Shown one piece after another: positions 1 to 10,285 of a DNA stretch of 25,471 bases. Location of the stretch: the NCBI GenBank assembly GCA_002284615.2, contig MU069615.1:422753-448223 (forward strand), read 5' to 3'. The position numbers were made by a program, and so were the translations under genes. The stretch comes from Dunaliella salina (lineage: Eukaryota; Chlorophyta; Chlorophyceae; Chlamydomonadales; Dunaliellaceae). The notes beneath the pieces were generated by a model. That model did not search any database, was not told where the DNA came from, and worked only from the letters and a program-made list of their open reading frames with translations. Position 1 is the stretch's first letter; each line of letters opens with the position of its first letter.

Positions 1-54
1 CACGCACACACACACACACGCACACACGCACGCATGCATGCAAGCATGCACGCA
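1..54. repeat. CA/CG/CATGC-rich simple sequence
   Basis: The window opens inside an alternating purine-pyrimidine tract of CA and CG dinucleotides, followed by CATGC/CAAGC units. The same composition (CA, then CG, then CATGC) recurs at about 12768-13000. It is cut by the window edge, so its full length is unknown. Confidence 0.85.
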
Positions 55-823
55 ATCGTGCATGGGTGCTTCCCAACATGAGACATTGATACCTTAATGA
101 GGCCAAACGGTGGATTATGTAGAAGACAATGAAGTTTTGACTGAATAGGAGGGAGGACTTGCAAGCCACACCGGCTTCCCCAGTGCCAGTTGTACATCAT
201 CGATGTTACCCAACATGACGGCGTTTTTGGACGACTGTGCAGTCAGCGGGAAACTTTTGGTGGATCAGCAGCCAGGTTTGGTAACGCTTATGGAATGGTG
301 CAGGGGGTGCTGAAGAGGGTGCTGAGAAATGGCCCAAAAATGAAATGTGAAACAATTTGGCCTTGAGGCAGTCCATCTATGGGGGAATCAGAACCTTGCT
401 TGCAATTTGGAATTTCTCCTTAGGTTCTCTCTTGGAAGCTCCCGCAGCGCTTTGTTGGCTGTTTTCAACAATGTTTTAGTTACAAGAAAGCAGTATATGG
501 CCACTTTTTGCTAGGGAGAGTTATCTAGCCAAGGGCCGGCTCTAAAGTAAGGTTACACGCTATATCCGCCTTCAAGGGCAGCTGAGCGGAAAACATACCA
601 ACCTAGGGCCGACTCTAAGCTCTTTGTGTGTTCTACAAAAAAGCTTGCCAAAAGGAAGACAGTGCTGTGAATTGGTTTCAGGGCTGAAAGTTGCATCTTA
701 GACTAGAAATCAATAGGGATCCTAGGATTACTTTTGGCATGCTCTTGCTGGGTGTGTTTCACATTTCTTTTTTCACATGCAAGTGTTAATGCTTGTTGCC
801 TACCTGCGCTACGCGTTGCACAG
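55..823. other. Upstream intron or non-coding sequence, no exon recognised
   Basis: No frame here shows similarity to the N-terminal NB-ARC segment (P-loop GxGxxGKT) expected just upstream of the first recognised exon. Since that exon has a clear CAG acceptor at 822-823, this stretch is most likely the end of an intron whose 5' exon is outside the window. The only structure I recognise is a short truncated LINE tail near 546-604. Confidence 0.5.
532..619 (-). mobile_element. 58-bp 5'-truncated LINE tail with target-site duplication
   Basis: Positions about 547-600 closely match about 18434-18481, next to the 3' end of the antisense LINE in this window; both read through TAAGGTTACAC, TATCCGCCT and AAGGGCAGCTGAGCGGA. 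The shared block is flanked by near-identical direct repeats: AGGGCCGGCTCTAA at 532-545 and AGGGCCGACTCTAAG at 605-619. This is the layout of a severely 5'-truncated target-primed insertion in the minus orientation. That the block is the LINE's 3' terminus is inferred from its position beside the larger copy. Confidence 0.6.
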
Positions 824-967
824 GATGAACATGCTGTGCAGAACATCAAGTCCAACTTAAAATCCCGTCGCAGCACCTGGAGTGGGCCATTGTTGGTGCT
901 ACTCGACAACGCAGAAGATGCAATACGCGGGAGTGAGGGAGCACAGCTAGCAGACTTCTTCATTGAG
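824..967 (+). CDS. Exon 1 in window: NB-ARC kinase-2 (Walker B) segment
   Basis: This 48-codon exon (phase 0 at both ends) lies between a CAG acceptor at 821-823 and a GAG|GTGGGA donor at 968. Its centre reads PLLVLLDNAEDA, the hydrophobic strand plus acidic residue of the kinase-2/Walker B motif of NB-ARC (AP-ATPase) domains. In that family this motif coordinates the magnesium of bound ATP. The canonical LLVLDDV is here LLDN, so the second acidic position is Asn. The P-loop should lie about 40-60 residues upstream and is not seen, so an exon to the left of the window is implied. The next exon joins in the same phase across a 184-bp intron. The open frame runs upstream past the acceptor to about 734, but similarity begins only near the splice site. 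Confidence 0.72.
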
Positions 968-1151
968 GTGGGAATTTGAGTGAGAGGTACCACAGGGGCA
1001 ACACCAGTGCAAGGACAGGTCGCCCAAGCCATTGATTTTCGGGCCTCGAATTCAGCCAACTTAAATGCGTTGATACCATGTGCTCAACTTTTTCATGCCT
1101 TCTTGTGGATGCGATTAGCTTCAGCTGCACATTGCCACTCCATCGCCTCAG
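968..1151 (+). other. Intron, 184 bp, phase 0
   Basis: Begins GTGGGA and ends with a pyrimidine-containing CCTCAG. Removing it joins two NB-ARC segments in one frame, from the helix after kinase-2 to the strand leading into the LLITSR motif. Confidence 0.65.
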
Positions 1152-1517
<366 letters not shown>

Positions 1518-1529
1518 ATGCATGCGCCC

Positions 1530-1576
1530 GAGTGAGTGAGCAAGTGAGTGAGTGAGTGAGTGAGTGAGTGAGTGAG
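1530..1576. repeat. (GAGT)n tetranucleotide repeat
   Basis: About eleven GAGT/GTGA units, with one CAAG interruption near 1541, lie just downstream of the (TG)n tract. Further GAGG/GAGA/GTGA-type variants continue to about 1610. Probably grown by slippage from the same purine-rich sequence. Confidence 0.9.
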
Positions 1577-1984
1577 GGTGCTTGTGAGGGTGAGAGTGAA
1601 AGTGTGAGAGAGTGCAAGGAGGTACTGGTGTGACATCCTGTTGGTGCTTTTTTGAAGCATCCACAAACAAAAATGCACATCTCATTTTTAATCTGCCTAA
1701 CAATTTCATGCACTCGGGAGTGATACATCGTGTCTCCTGGATTGGTTGGTCAAATGGATTGCATGACTAAGATTGGTTCAGCAAAGCAATTTGTAGAAAT
1801 GGGGAAGGAATGCCCCAAAGGATTTTGTGCAAACTGAGTGTGCAAATTGGTTGAGGGTGCAGTATTTAGTAAGAGGTGGACAACTCCCCCATATCACTGA
1901 TATGCTCTTTCCCATCATTTTTTCCAATCTTTCTAACCATGCCATCCTTTATTATTTTATAAATTGTTGCATTCATCACGTCTT

Positions 1985-2345
1985 CATGAAAACCAGAGGT
2001 CTCCAGATCACTCTCCGGACTTCAGATCACCCAAAATGGGCCCTGTATTCCACCATGGAACCATTTTTCATTCCCAAATTGTTTGATTTATAATCAATTA
2101 TTATGTATTCATCCCAGACATTGAAATTAGGAACAGAAAGGCCCAAAAATGACCTTTTGGCACCCCCTGTGCAGCAATTTCTCCAAGGGAAATGGCCGGA
2201 GGGAGGTAACGATTGTTGCAGCCTTTCCCAAAATTTTCTGGGCCTTTTGGGGCCGATCCTGACTCCCAATTTTTTTGTAGTACCAGCCACCATGTTTAAA
2301 GTTAACATCCTGCATATTCAAAATTAGGAAAGGAGGTCAAAAATT
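1985..2345 (+). repeat. Dispersed repeat R2, copy 1
   Basis: This stretch shares ordered blocks with 10875-11110. The blocks are a GGAGGTCT/AGAGGTCT start, CAGATCACCC then AAAATGGGCC or AAAAGGCCC, a terminal GGAAAGGAGGTCAAA, and TTGGCACCCCC with GCAATTTCTC. Part of it (TTTTGGCACCCC, TCTCTAAGGGAAATG) recurs near 3064-3125. No long open frame is conserved between copies, so it looks like a non-coding dispersed element. Confidence 0.6.
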
Positions 2346-3009
2346 GCAGCCCAGATATCCATTCAGGCCGCACAGTGCGTCCTGCGGAGTGCTGTCTGAA
2401 CCAGGTGGTTATGCATCCTTCCATCGTCATGGTTGCACCAAAAAATGGAGTCAACCTGAGGTGAGTGCAGCTCAAGCAGCGAACACAAAATTTGCGACAT
2501 GTCAATGTCTTTTGATTTGATGGACGCGTTCAAAATGTTACTAATACCTCAAGCACTATGAACGCCTCTCTGTGCTGTGCAGTATGTAGTGCACTCAAAA
2601 CTGCAAGTTTGATATTAGAAATCATGTGAAGTAGTCCTGTTTCATTTTGAGTGCAATGACAACAAAATTCTCCGCTGGAGAGTGCAAACGTCACGCTTAA
2701 ACAGCACTACAGCCAAACGCGAGTATGCTGTTCAACATCGACAGAACTCTTTGAACTGTCCATCATGTCCATATGCCTTTCCGTCCGCTTTTGCTGTCCT
2801 GCGGCAATGTAGATCGATTTGGGAGTCTGAGAAGGGGAATCGAGAAAACGAGCTAGAGGTGCTCATTGGAAGCAGCAACTGTTCCGTCCAGCTATTATGA
2901 AATCAGGTGGTCTTCAACGGTTTTCACAGCAAAAACTCAAGACCGAAGCCAATTCTACGATGAAACATTTTTATAAATCGTCGCCAACATGGGACTGGCC
3001 TTAGTCTAA

Positions 3010-3330
3010 AATCCACAAAATAGTTGAGCCCTCAAAATGAATCTCATTGTCCCTTCCGTAGGGTTCAAAATTGACCTTTTTGGCACCCCTTGTGCTGGTT
3101 TTTGTGGATTTTCTCTAAGGGAAATGACTGAAATTCTGTATCTCACCAATCACTGGGTATTTTCACTCCATTTTTTTTTTGCAATGATATTCTTCTATTA
3201 CAAGGATTCCAAATCACTGGAAGTCACCCAATGTGACCTGTGGGTGGTTAGGAATGGAGATAAAGTGTCAAAAACTAGGTTTCACTCTGCGGCTGATCAG
3301 GCATGTGCTCCTCAATCAAACCCCTTAAAT
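3010..3330 (+). repeat. Partial R2 joined to R3
   Basis: The left part (about 3060-3130) matches R2 through GACCTTTTTGGCACCCC and TCTCTAAGGGAAATG. The right part (about 3160-3310) matches R3, also seen at 4230-4400 and 24140-24340: a poly-T run then GCAATGATATTCTT, GGTTAGGAATGGAGAT and AAAACTAGGTTTCAC. The family is recognised by order of blocks, not by any reading frame. Confidence 0.55.
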
Positions 3331-3479
3331 TGTAGTGTTAGAGAAAGCTCGTGAAACAGGCTACCACAGGAATCTAAGTTTGTATGGTGACAGTAAACGG
3401 AGGGCTATGCTGGGAGCATTTTAAAAGCAGGCAATTTTAGGCCCCAGATAATCCCATCTAGTATCCATTCAGACTTTAT

Positions 3480-4755
3480 GTGGCCATACAGGAGCATAAA
3501 AAAAGTAGTGTACACCACGTCGAAAAACTGGGTGGGACCCCCCTGACCCACCCACCCACCCCAAAACCCCTCTTGCAGTAACCCTGCGCGGACAGAAAGG
3601 GTATCAATCTGCTTTTTGAAATAGCTATCCATCTGCACACTCACCATACTGGAAAAGTGAGTTGCAGCAGAGTTATGGGACAAAAACTGAGCAGCGGATG
3701 CCAATGCATACCTGCCCTTCCAGGCACCCACAACTGGCTTGCAAGTCCACGAAGTGCCCTCCTGACTTCACCATGCATAATCACATACATTGTCACTATC
3801 CTGGAAGTTTGAACTGGTTTGCTGCATGTTCGCCTCTACACCCCCTGCCGCCCACACCCTTGAGCGCATGGCACTGACTCCAAGCCATGCACACAGACCC
3901 CCCCTTTTACTCAATTTACCAAAAGAGGGTGCCAATAGACAGTTCTTGAGCTCAGGAATCCAATGATGTCTTTATAATTCTGTACAAGTGGCCCAGAAAA
4001 TTTCTGGAGGGGGTGTCCCAAAAAGTCGAGGAGCCCATTTTCACCGCCAAACAGCCCACCACCCCCTCCCCTCCTCGGATCGGACCCATACATATACCAA
4101 TTGATAGCTCTCAATCTCAGGATTGCGAATGTATAATGCTTAATCGGATTGGCACGTGGGTTCCAAAAGTTATGCTCCTTGGAGGCTCCTGGGCCATAGC
4201 TCAGAAACCCATGGATGTCCCAACCACTAGGCTTAGCCCCATTTTTTTTGGCAATGATGTTCTTTTGGTACATGGACTCAAAAACACTGAAAATCATTCA
4301 ATTTGGTGCAGTGGGCGGTCAATAGTAAAGACTCGGTGGTGAAAATCGGGTTCAGCCCCTGGCTAATTAGGCAGGTGGGCTACAATCCTGAACAATTTAC
4401 CCTGGTTTTACAACTTTTCACAAGAACCAAATTTCCCTGTACTGGTTGATGGCCCACCTATGAAACAAGCATGTTAAAAACTCCTATTTTGGTAGGGAAC
4501 TTGTCATGGGGGGTGTCACCAAGCCATTTTGGGGAGCCTCTTTCCAGGATACTTTTTTGAGCCTCCCTATCTGCCCCTTTCCCAAATCTTTTTAGGCAAT
4601 ACTGTCCTACAAAGGCACACCCTGCCTAAAATTGCGAGGGGAGTTGCCCCCATGTGTGCGCATTTGTGTGTGGAAGGGAGGGGAAGGTGGTGGGCACTTG
4701 CAAATGTGATGCCTGTTGGCTTCCTTTTTAGATTCCTGAGCATATGGAAGTAATA
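3480..4755 (+). repeat. Composite dispersed repeat R1-R3-R4, copy A
   Basis: R1 (about 3480-4190) is recognised against 21750-22425, 22430-22880 and, inverted, 15040-15480. Shared landmarks in order are CCCTGACCCACCCACC, GCAGCAGAGTTATGGG, GCCCTCCTGACTTCACCA, TTTGCTGCATGTT, CACAGACCCCCC and GAGGGTGCCAAT. Last is a core with CTTGAGCTCAGGA that occurs twice, about 150 bp apart. R3 follows at 4230-4400. R4 (4495-4755) carries GTGTCACCAAGCCATTTT, then a GGTGGGCACTTGCAAATGTG block; it is found inverted at 14465-14720. No intact protein frame is shared. The 1.3-kb composite is probably one family of non-autonomous element of unknown class. Confidence 0.65.
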
Positions 4756-5258
4756 AAAACATATTATGGGTGCGTTTCGCACCAGCAGGTGGCCGGCAGA
4801 GAGGTCCTGCTTCCCCTCCTAGGGTCAAGAACAAAGCCACACTACCTTCCCCATTGCGGCCTTAGAAACCTCAATTAATTCTTAAATAATATTATAAATG
4901 CTATCGGAAAAGAATTGGGGCCAATCGGAGGGCTGGATGGGCCGGGGTGTGCCAGACACGATCGATAAGTCCCTTGTGCCGTTGACGTCCTTCTATCGCA
5001 CTTGAGGAATTTTTAGAAACCTTATTCAAAACTTTGGATAAATAATGGAGCAGAACCTGGCTGCTTTCTTGCGCTTCATGACATTACCTCAGTTTAATTA
5101 CACCTCCAGGGCCACATTTCTGAAGTTTTAATTCACAGTACATTTTAAGTATCGATTATGAACAATGAAAAATATTTGGACCACTGGAGAATGAGTAAGT
5201 GAGCGCTTCTCTGGCATATGCTGATTTAGGCTTTAAGAAAGCAAAAACAATTCCTTTA

Positions 5259-6170
5259 GGGCACGTTTACAACACGTTGGGTATTGGGTAATTAGAAATT
5301 CAAGAAATGCAATTACCCAATAATTGCGTTTACAAACCTGGGTACAACTCTTAGGTAAACGGAAAAAAATGCCAATTTCTGAATTTTGATGACCGGACAC
5401 CCCCCCCCCCCCCCCCCTCCCCTTCGATAATCAAAATTCAAAAATTCTCCATCAATGGGGCGGTATGAGGGCAATGGAGAATGGTTCTCGAGCAGAAAAT
5501 GGAACGCAAAGACGTCTCCAGAATCCCTCAGAAGCAAGCAAGCAAAGTTTGAGCCCTGCATCTCAACCAGCTGAAGGAGCAAGATGCCAGCTCATGGCAA
5601 ACTTTTCAGGTATGACTGATGACGCTGGAGGGAGCTGCTTTTGTGCATGCCAGTCGCATCACAGATTCAAACGTTTGCCTTGACAGATGTGCAACAGATG
5701 TGCCCGTAATCCTTCACACCTTGGCATGTGTGTTTCAGATAATAGCAATCTGCCATGCAACATGCGCGTGTTTGCATGCCTGGGTGTTCATACTGCGCAC
5801 CTCGGCTCCCTGTCAGGCATCAACTCCAACATGGCCGCGCCCAGAGCTGCAGCAAGCATGCGAGTACGTGCTGATTGCTCTCTCAGCTGCTGCTGCCGTT
5901 GCAGCTGTTGTTCTTGGTGAAGAAGTCCAGCCATTCAAGAAAGCCTAGAACATCTTGATTCATGTCTGGAGGTCCTTGCACCCATCTATGAGAATCCATG
6001 GCTTCAATTCAACACAAACAAGCTGAGAGTCACATTTGGTAATTTCGTTCAAATCATTGGCCTTACCCAGCATCGTAAATGCAAAGTTGGGTAATCGAAA
6101 CTCATTTTTCTTACCCAAGGTCACCAGAATTTTTTTTTAGATTTACCCAACTTATGTTGTAATCACGCCC
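5259..6170. mobile_element. PIF/Harbinger-like TIR element, 912 bp, TTA duplication
   Basis: The left end GGGCACGTTTACAACA and the inverted right end GGGCGTGATTACAACA agree at 13 of 16 bases, and similarity continues into GTTGGGTA. Both ends abut TTA (5256-5258 and 6171-6173). A TTA duplication with GGGC-type termini is the hallmark of PIF/Harbinger superfamily elements and their MITEs. Subterminal blocks (AAGAAATGCAATTACCCA on the left, GTAAATGCAAAGTTGGGTAAT on the right) recur, joined together, in the 164-bp element at 14050-14213. No DDE transposase was recognised, so it is probably non-autonomous. It contains a C17 tract at about 5400-5416 and exon-like sequence. Confidence 0.8.
5461..6092 (+). 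pseudogene. Exon-like open frames inside the TIR element (possible captured gene)
   Basis: Inside the 912-bp element are stretches that look coding. Positions 5472-5609 are open with an ATG at 5475 and end at a TTTTCAG|GTATGA junction. Positions 5820-5948 are open after a CTGTCAG acceptor-like site and end at TAG. Positions about 5951-6092 are open in the next frame, with residues such as LEVLAPIYENPWLQFN and LRVTFGNFVQIIG. The last two would join if a single-base shift near 5948 is discounted. I do not recognise the family, and the composition differs from the A/T-rich ends of the element. It could be a captured host gene fragment, a decayed element protein, or chance. Confidence 0.35.
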
Positions 6171-6425
6171 TTAGACGCACGTGGGCAATTTCTTTTCGAT
6201 GCTCGATTTAATTACCGCCAATATGATATTTTTTGACTAAATTTTTCAGATTTTTTCTTGCCCATTTTGGTTACCTGCCTGTCTAACCGACTCAACTGTT
6301 CTGACTTCCTCCATGGCAATGTTCTGAATTCTAGACTGGAAAGATTACTTTTGTTATAAAAAAGGATATTGAATTGAAAGTTTAAGGTCAAAATTCCGAA
6401 ATTTTTCAAGTTCTCCTGCCAACCT

Positions 6426-6532
6426 ATGATCTGGCATAGATCATCACTGCCAGCTAGTCCTGAAATGAAAGATATTGCTGATTGAAGCTGATGAGGCTTT
6501 CAGTAGATGTGTCTTTCATCCCAGGACTAGCT
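6426..6532. repeat. Two adjacent hairpins (inverted repeats)
   Basis: ATGATCT (6426-6432) and AGATCAT (6438-6444) form a perfect 7-bp stem with a 5-base loop. Next, AGCTAGTCCTG (6452-6462) pairs perfectly with CAGGACTAGCT (6522-6532), and similarity continues inward through ATGAAAGA/TCTTTCAT. The second is an imperfect stem of roughly 27 bp with a loop of about 25 bases. It may be a tiny MITE, a foldback remnant, or a small-RNA precursor. Confidence 0.7.
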
Positions 6533-6984
6533 GACGGAAGCATGTTTTCGGGCGTTCAAAGTTCCAGACACTGGTGACACCCCCCCTGGAACTTGTCCAC
6601 CTCTGGTATTCATAATTCATCCACAAAAACAAGTCAGGGCAAGGCCCCAGAGATTTTGTTAGGGCCACTCTTTGAGGCATTTCCAACCATTTTGGACCAT
6701 TCCCAAGAAGGTTGGTACCAAAACACCTGCTCCGGCCCAAAATGTGTCCCATATTGAGCGGAATAGCACTTAGGTAGAGCACGGTAAGAGAGCACCCTAG
6801 GAGCACCCATTGTTGCCGCAGGTTGGTAAGTTTCTGGGGATAATCACATGTTCCATATTTACCTCAAATGTTTCTAGAGAAAGGCTTCATGAGTAAAGGC
6901 AAAAACAAAAAAACAAAGTGCAAGTCTCCTCAAACCAAAGGCCTAGGGGGCAGGCACTTAAGCCTCCTATGTCCTAAGAGAGAA

Positions 6985-7165
6985 GGCAGCAGCAGCAGCA
7001 GCAACAACACTCAGTGCAACCCATGCAGCAGTAGCAGCAGTGGCTGCACCACCACCTTCACCTCCATTAACGATGGCACCAGCAGCAATGGAGGGTGCCC
7101 CAGCAAAGGAGGACAAATATGACAGCAGCAGTGGGAGGCAGCAACAAGCAGGGGAGATGGAACAG
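6985..7165 (+). repeat. CAG/CAA-rich low-complexity block, possible exon
   Basis: The block starts with several CAG units and continues with GCA-, CAG- and CCA-rich sequence. One + frame (codons in the register of 7040) would read as an Ala/Pro-rich linker ending in a Lys/Asp/Gln-rich stretch. It lies between two halves of a folded NB-ARC domain, so an exon of the same gene here is unlikely. I treat it as trinucleotide-rich intronic sequence. Confidence 0.5.
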
Positions 7166-8661
7166 ACCTGTTCTGTCTCAGTGCTGCTTTTGTTGGCAGG
7201 GAACACCAACCAGATCACAGCGGCCAGTGTATTCCGGCTGCGGGTATCCCCCGCACTCAAGTTTTCTTGCATGGAGAAATAGCGAACTCTGGGATGGAAA
7301 ATTGTGTCTTTCTGTCACCTGCACCTCAGGAGCTGTGAGGAGGGCTCATGTAAGTTGTAAAATGTAATTGATTTATTTGCGGTGTGGCACTGCCAAACGT
7401 CTTATGCTGTGCTACTGTTTTGGACACTACTCCACCAAATGCTACGAATTCCATGACTTCATCAAAAGCGTCGCATCATAACTAGTCAGGCAAGTTGGGG
7501 AAAAGCTTCCCAAGGACCCAGCTTTGGCAGGCATTCTGCCCGATTTCTGGCCCTGAATGGGGCTACCCCTGGCACAAACTAAATATGCAGGGTTGCTTAG
7601 AGGGGTCCATACATGCGTCCTGCATACTCGAAAATGCAGTTCTATTGGGCATGAACTCATACCAAATTTGTCGATCTGACTTTTTCCTAATGACCATACT
7701 CTAGAATGGTCCCTGCAGATCATGACGAGGTAGACTAGGATGTGCAGTACTGGCTTGCCCACCCCATCAAGCTTGCATGTTGTCAATTTTTAGCATCTAT
7801 GCTTAGCAATCATGTTTAAGCAAATGATAGTGATGTGCAATGCCATGGGAATCGCCAACATTTATGGTTCATCATCGCCTAGAAAGAGCATGTGCCGGGG
7901 ATAATTTGCAATGCGTCATTTTTGAAGCGTTGTGAAATTTAGCTTAAAAATCGCAAGCAGCTAGAAACATTGTTGTCTTATGCGCGGCACATTTTGCAAG
8001 TGGTGATGCACTGTAGGCCACTGTGTTTTGCGCAAGTCCCAAAGTCTGTAACCTTCCTTCCTCCTTCACCCTGCTGCTGCTCCAGCCTCTCATCTCCCTG
8101 CCATGGCCACCTTGGGTGTCTGCAGACAATGTTGCTTCTGGTCTTGTACACGCTTGAGCAGCTAAGAGGACATAGGCCTTTTTTCTCTGTTCACTCATCT
8201 CTCTGCTCTGACTGCACACATGGCGACTCCTCATCCAGTTCAAAAGTTCCCAAAATTTTCCTGTGCTACTTCTTGCGCATGACTGATTCATGAGGGACAT
8301 GCTCACTAAGCTTGCATGCGTGCACTCGCCAGCTGTTCTCCTTCCCTTTTAAGTGTTCTGGGCTGAGCCAATTGAGTGCAATTACACTTAGTCTTTAATG
8401 ATTGAAACTTGTTTATGGTATCATGGTGGGCAGTCAGGGGGCTGTTGCTGGGGTCTTCCTACAGGGCTTCATCCAACACTAATGACAAGCCGTTTGCAGT
8501 ATCTATGCTATGGCGTGGGTGCTTTTGGTGGTAGGGTTGAGCCAGTTCCTGGCCCCCTGTAGGCAGCTTTGTACAGGGATTTTTAGGTGGCTGGTATGTG
8601 CACCTGCCTGGGCTGTGGAATGGTCAGCCTTCTCTATGCAATTGAATGTTACCATTTGCAG

Positions 8662-8879
8662 GATCTTCATGATGCTATTGCTGGACTTCGTGACCGCACC
8701 TCCGCCGTGTTGAACTTGACCCTGTGCACCTTACCGCGCCAGCAGCAGCTACTGCTTGCCAAGCTGTCCGTCTTCCCATCAAACTTTACAGTGGTTGGCG
8801 CTGGCGCTGTGCTTGGTTTTAGTGAGGCTCGCGCGTACAGCCTGATGAGAGTCTTTTACCGGCACGGGCTTGTGATGAG
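8662..8879 (+). CDS. Exon 3 in window: ARC2/winged-helix domain of the NB-ARC protein
   Basis: The exon runs from a TTTGCAG acceptor (8661) to an ATGAG|GTAAAA donor (8880). It gives 72 codons plus two bases (phase 2 at the 3' end), and its frame starts GAT CTT CAT. The protein has a helix ending in LTLCTLP, then QQQLLLAKLSVFPSNFTV and GAGAVLGFSEARA, ending in GLVMR. This matches the ARC2/winged-helix pattern of STAND ATPases: LP..Q..LL..LSVFP..FT...A..VLG, then a helix and L...GLV. In the family this domain holds the ADP-bound, inactive state. The frame continues exactly across the next intron. Upstream it needs a phase-0 donor, which constrains how the GLPL exon is spliced. Confidence 0.87.
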
Positions 8880-9297
8880 GTAAAATACAGCTGAATACAT
8901 GGATGGATGGTTTGAAGAATGAAAAGAAAAAGGACAAAAACAGAGCGGAGGGAAAAGGAGGATTAGATGAAGATGATAGGCAGGGGCTCTGGCAGGGAAA
9001 GCAAGTTGACAACACCAGGACTCTTTAGAATGAAAGTGAATGTAGAAGGAGAAAGAGAGGGATGCGGTGTAACTCGTGGCACTCGACTTGCAAGTAGAAG
9101 CAGAAAGCAGCTTCCTTACGATGATGATACAAAGATAAAAGGTTTGGATACATTGCTCTTCCAGCGTGTAAATTTGGCAAGCCTGTTGTTTCAACCAAGC
9201 AAGAAGATTGGGCCGGACAGCAGGTAGTGACTAGTGCCTTGACAAGGTTGGTGTTTTTTGAAGGTTGGATCCATTCCTTGGTGCATGCACAACGCAG
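8880..9297 (+). other. Intron, 418 bp, phase 2
   Basis: Starts GTAAAA and ends AACGCAG. It is purine-rich on the + strand, with GGA/GAA-type runs around 8920-9060. Removal completes an Arg codon (AG|G) and continues the winged-helix region without a gap. Confidence 0.8.
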
Positions 9298-9521
9298 GGG
9301 CTCAAGTACAAACCTCTTCTCCCTGCACATGGCTGTGCGCAAAGCATCGGCAGCATTGGGTGGGGAGGCTGTGGCTACACATGGGCAATCACACTTTGTC
9401 ATCTATGTGTTCCAGCAGCTGGACCAATGGGCGCGCATGTTTTACACCCCTGCTTGGGAATTACCATTGTCATTGGCGCGTGAGGCGGGACCAGACATCC
9501 TGGCTGCTTTTGAGTTGGCAG
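9298..9521 (+). CDS. Exon 4 in window: end of winged helix (MHD-equivalent) and spacer
   Basis: The exon is 224 bp: one base completing Arg, 74 codons, and one base left over (phase 1). The start of the protein reads GSSTNLFSLHMAVRKASAAL. The LHMAVR segment occupies the position of the MHD/HxLVR motif at the end of winged-helix domains, where the His contacts the ADP phosphate in known NB-ARC structures. The His is present and the following Asp is Met. Downstream is an alpha-helical stretch (HFVIYVFQQLDQWARMF, then LPLSLAREAGPDILAAFELA). It resembles the helical linker between winged helix and sensor repeats, and I assign no separate domain. The donor is GGCAG|GTATTG at 9522. Confidence 0.83.
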
Positions 9522-9960
9522 GTATTGAGAGTTGGCAACTTGTGTCTTTGTGTTCTACACCTGTGTCATTGACCTGCAAGGCGGGACCAAATTTTTTATA
9601 TCTCACACCACAAAGTTAAGGCGACCATTGTCTAATAGCTGGGGAGCTGGTTGGGACTGGTAGGTGAACAATATTTCTCGGAGGTCGCACTGCTAAGCAC
9701 ATGCTAATGTGTAGCCTGGTGAGTATGCCATGTGCATTGGTCTGCGCGCTGCACGAATGGCTGGCTTAATGTGCCCTTGTTACCCTGCAAAATGTGCATT
9801 TCAAGCGACTTGCATCTTCATATCTTTCAATTTTGCTTCTAGGCTTCCACTTGTCGAGTTTGATTGTTGAAATCTGGAAATTTATTTCCCTTCTATGCGC
9901 ACACTCATTTGTTTTGCACAAAATCAAAGCAGCAACAGATTTTGCATTCTTCCCATGCAG
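9522..9960 (+). other. Intron, 439 bp, phase 1
   Basis: Begins GTATTG and ends CCCATGCAG. Its removal completes a Gly codon (G|GT) between two helical segments. No further feature is visible. Confidence 0.78.
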
Positions 9961-10285
9961 GTAAACTCGCTGCACAGCAATCGCAACCACAGGCTAGCAT
10001 GCTGGATGCCATCTTGGCAGTGGATGCCGCCCTCGTGCACAAGCTGCTGTCATGTGCTGGCTACCGCAAGGGCACGTGGGATCAGCTGCAGCACCTGCAT
10101 GGAAGCATTAATGGAAGACCTGGTCAACAGGTGGCAGCAGCACTGCTGCTGAGGTGCATGTCTGTCGAGGACTATGATGCAGCTGTCAAGGCACACGACC
10201 TCTGCTGCCAAGCCCTTGGATCAGGCCATCCATGCAGCATTGCTTGTGTGCATGCCATGGCTGAGGGTCAGGCAAAGCTGCACAG
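9961..10285 (+). CDS. Exon 5 in window: helical spacer and first TPR-like repeat
   Basis: Two bases complete Gly, then 107 codons and two bases (phase 2). The first two thirds is an Ala/Leu-rich helical spacer (MLDAILAVDAALVHKLLSC and so on). The last third reads DYDAAVKAHDLCCQALGSGH followed by PCSIACVHAMAEGQAKLHR. That is a kinesin-light-chain-type tetratricopeptide repeat: A...H..C..ALG..HP.S, then a second helix. These repeats form a superhelical scaffold for protein or ligand binding; in STAND proteins they are the sensor arm. The acceptor is CCCATGCAG and the donor CACAG|GTTTGT. The repeat continues seamlessly into the next exon. Confidence 0.8.

Noticed and set aside
1..54. Possible telomeric repeat at the window edge
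   Set aside because: Units are CA/CG/CATGC, not a telomere-type unit such as CCCTAAA; simple microsatellite.
6967..7272. Ala-rich 101-codon minus-strand frame
   Set aside because: CAG/GCA trinucleotide block gives Ala runs on the opposite strand; no start context or homology.
9025..9402. 125-codon minus-strand frame
   Set aside because: Shadow of the winged-helix exon and adjacent purine-rich intron.
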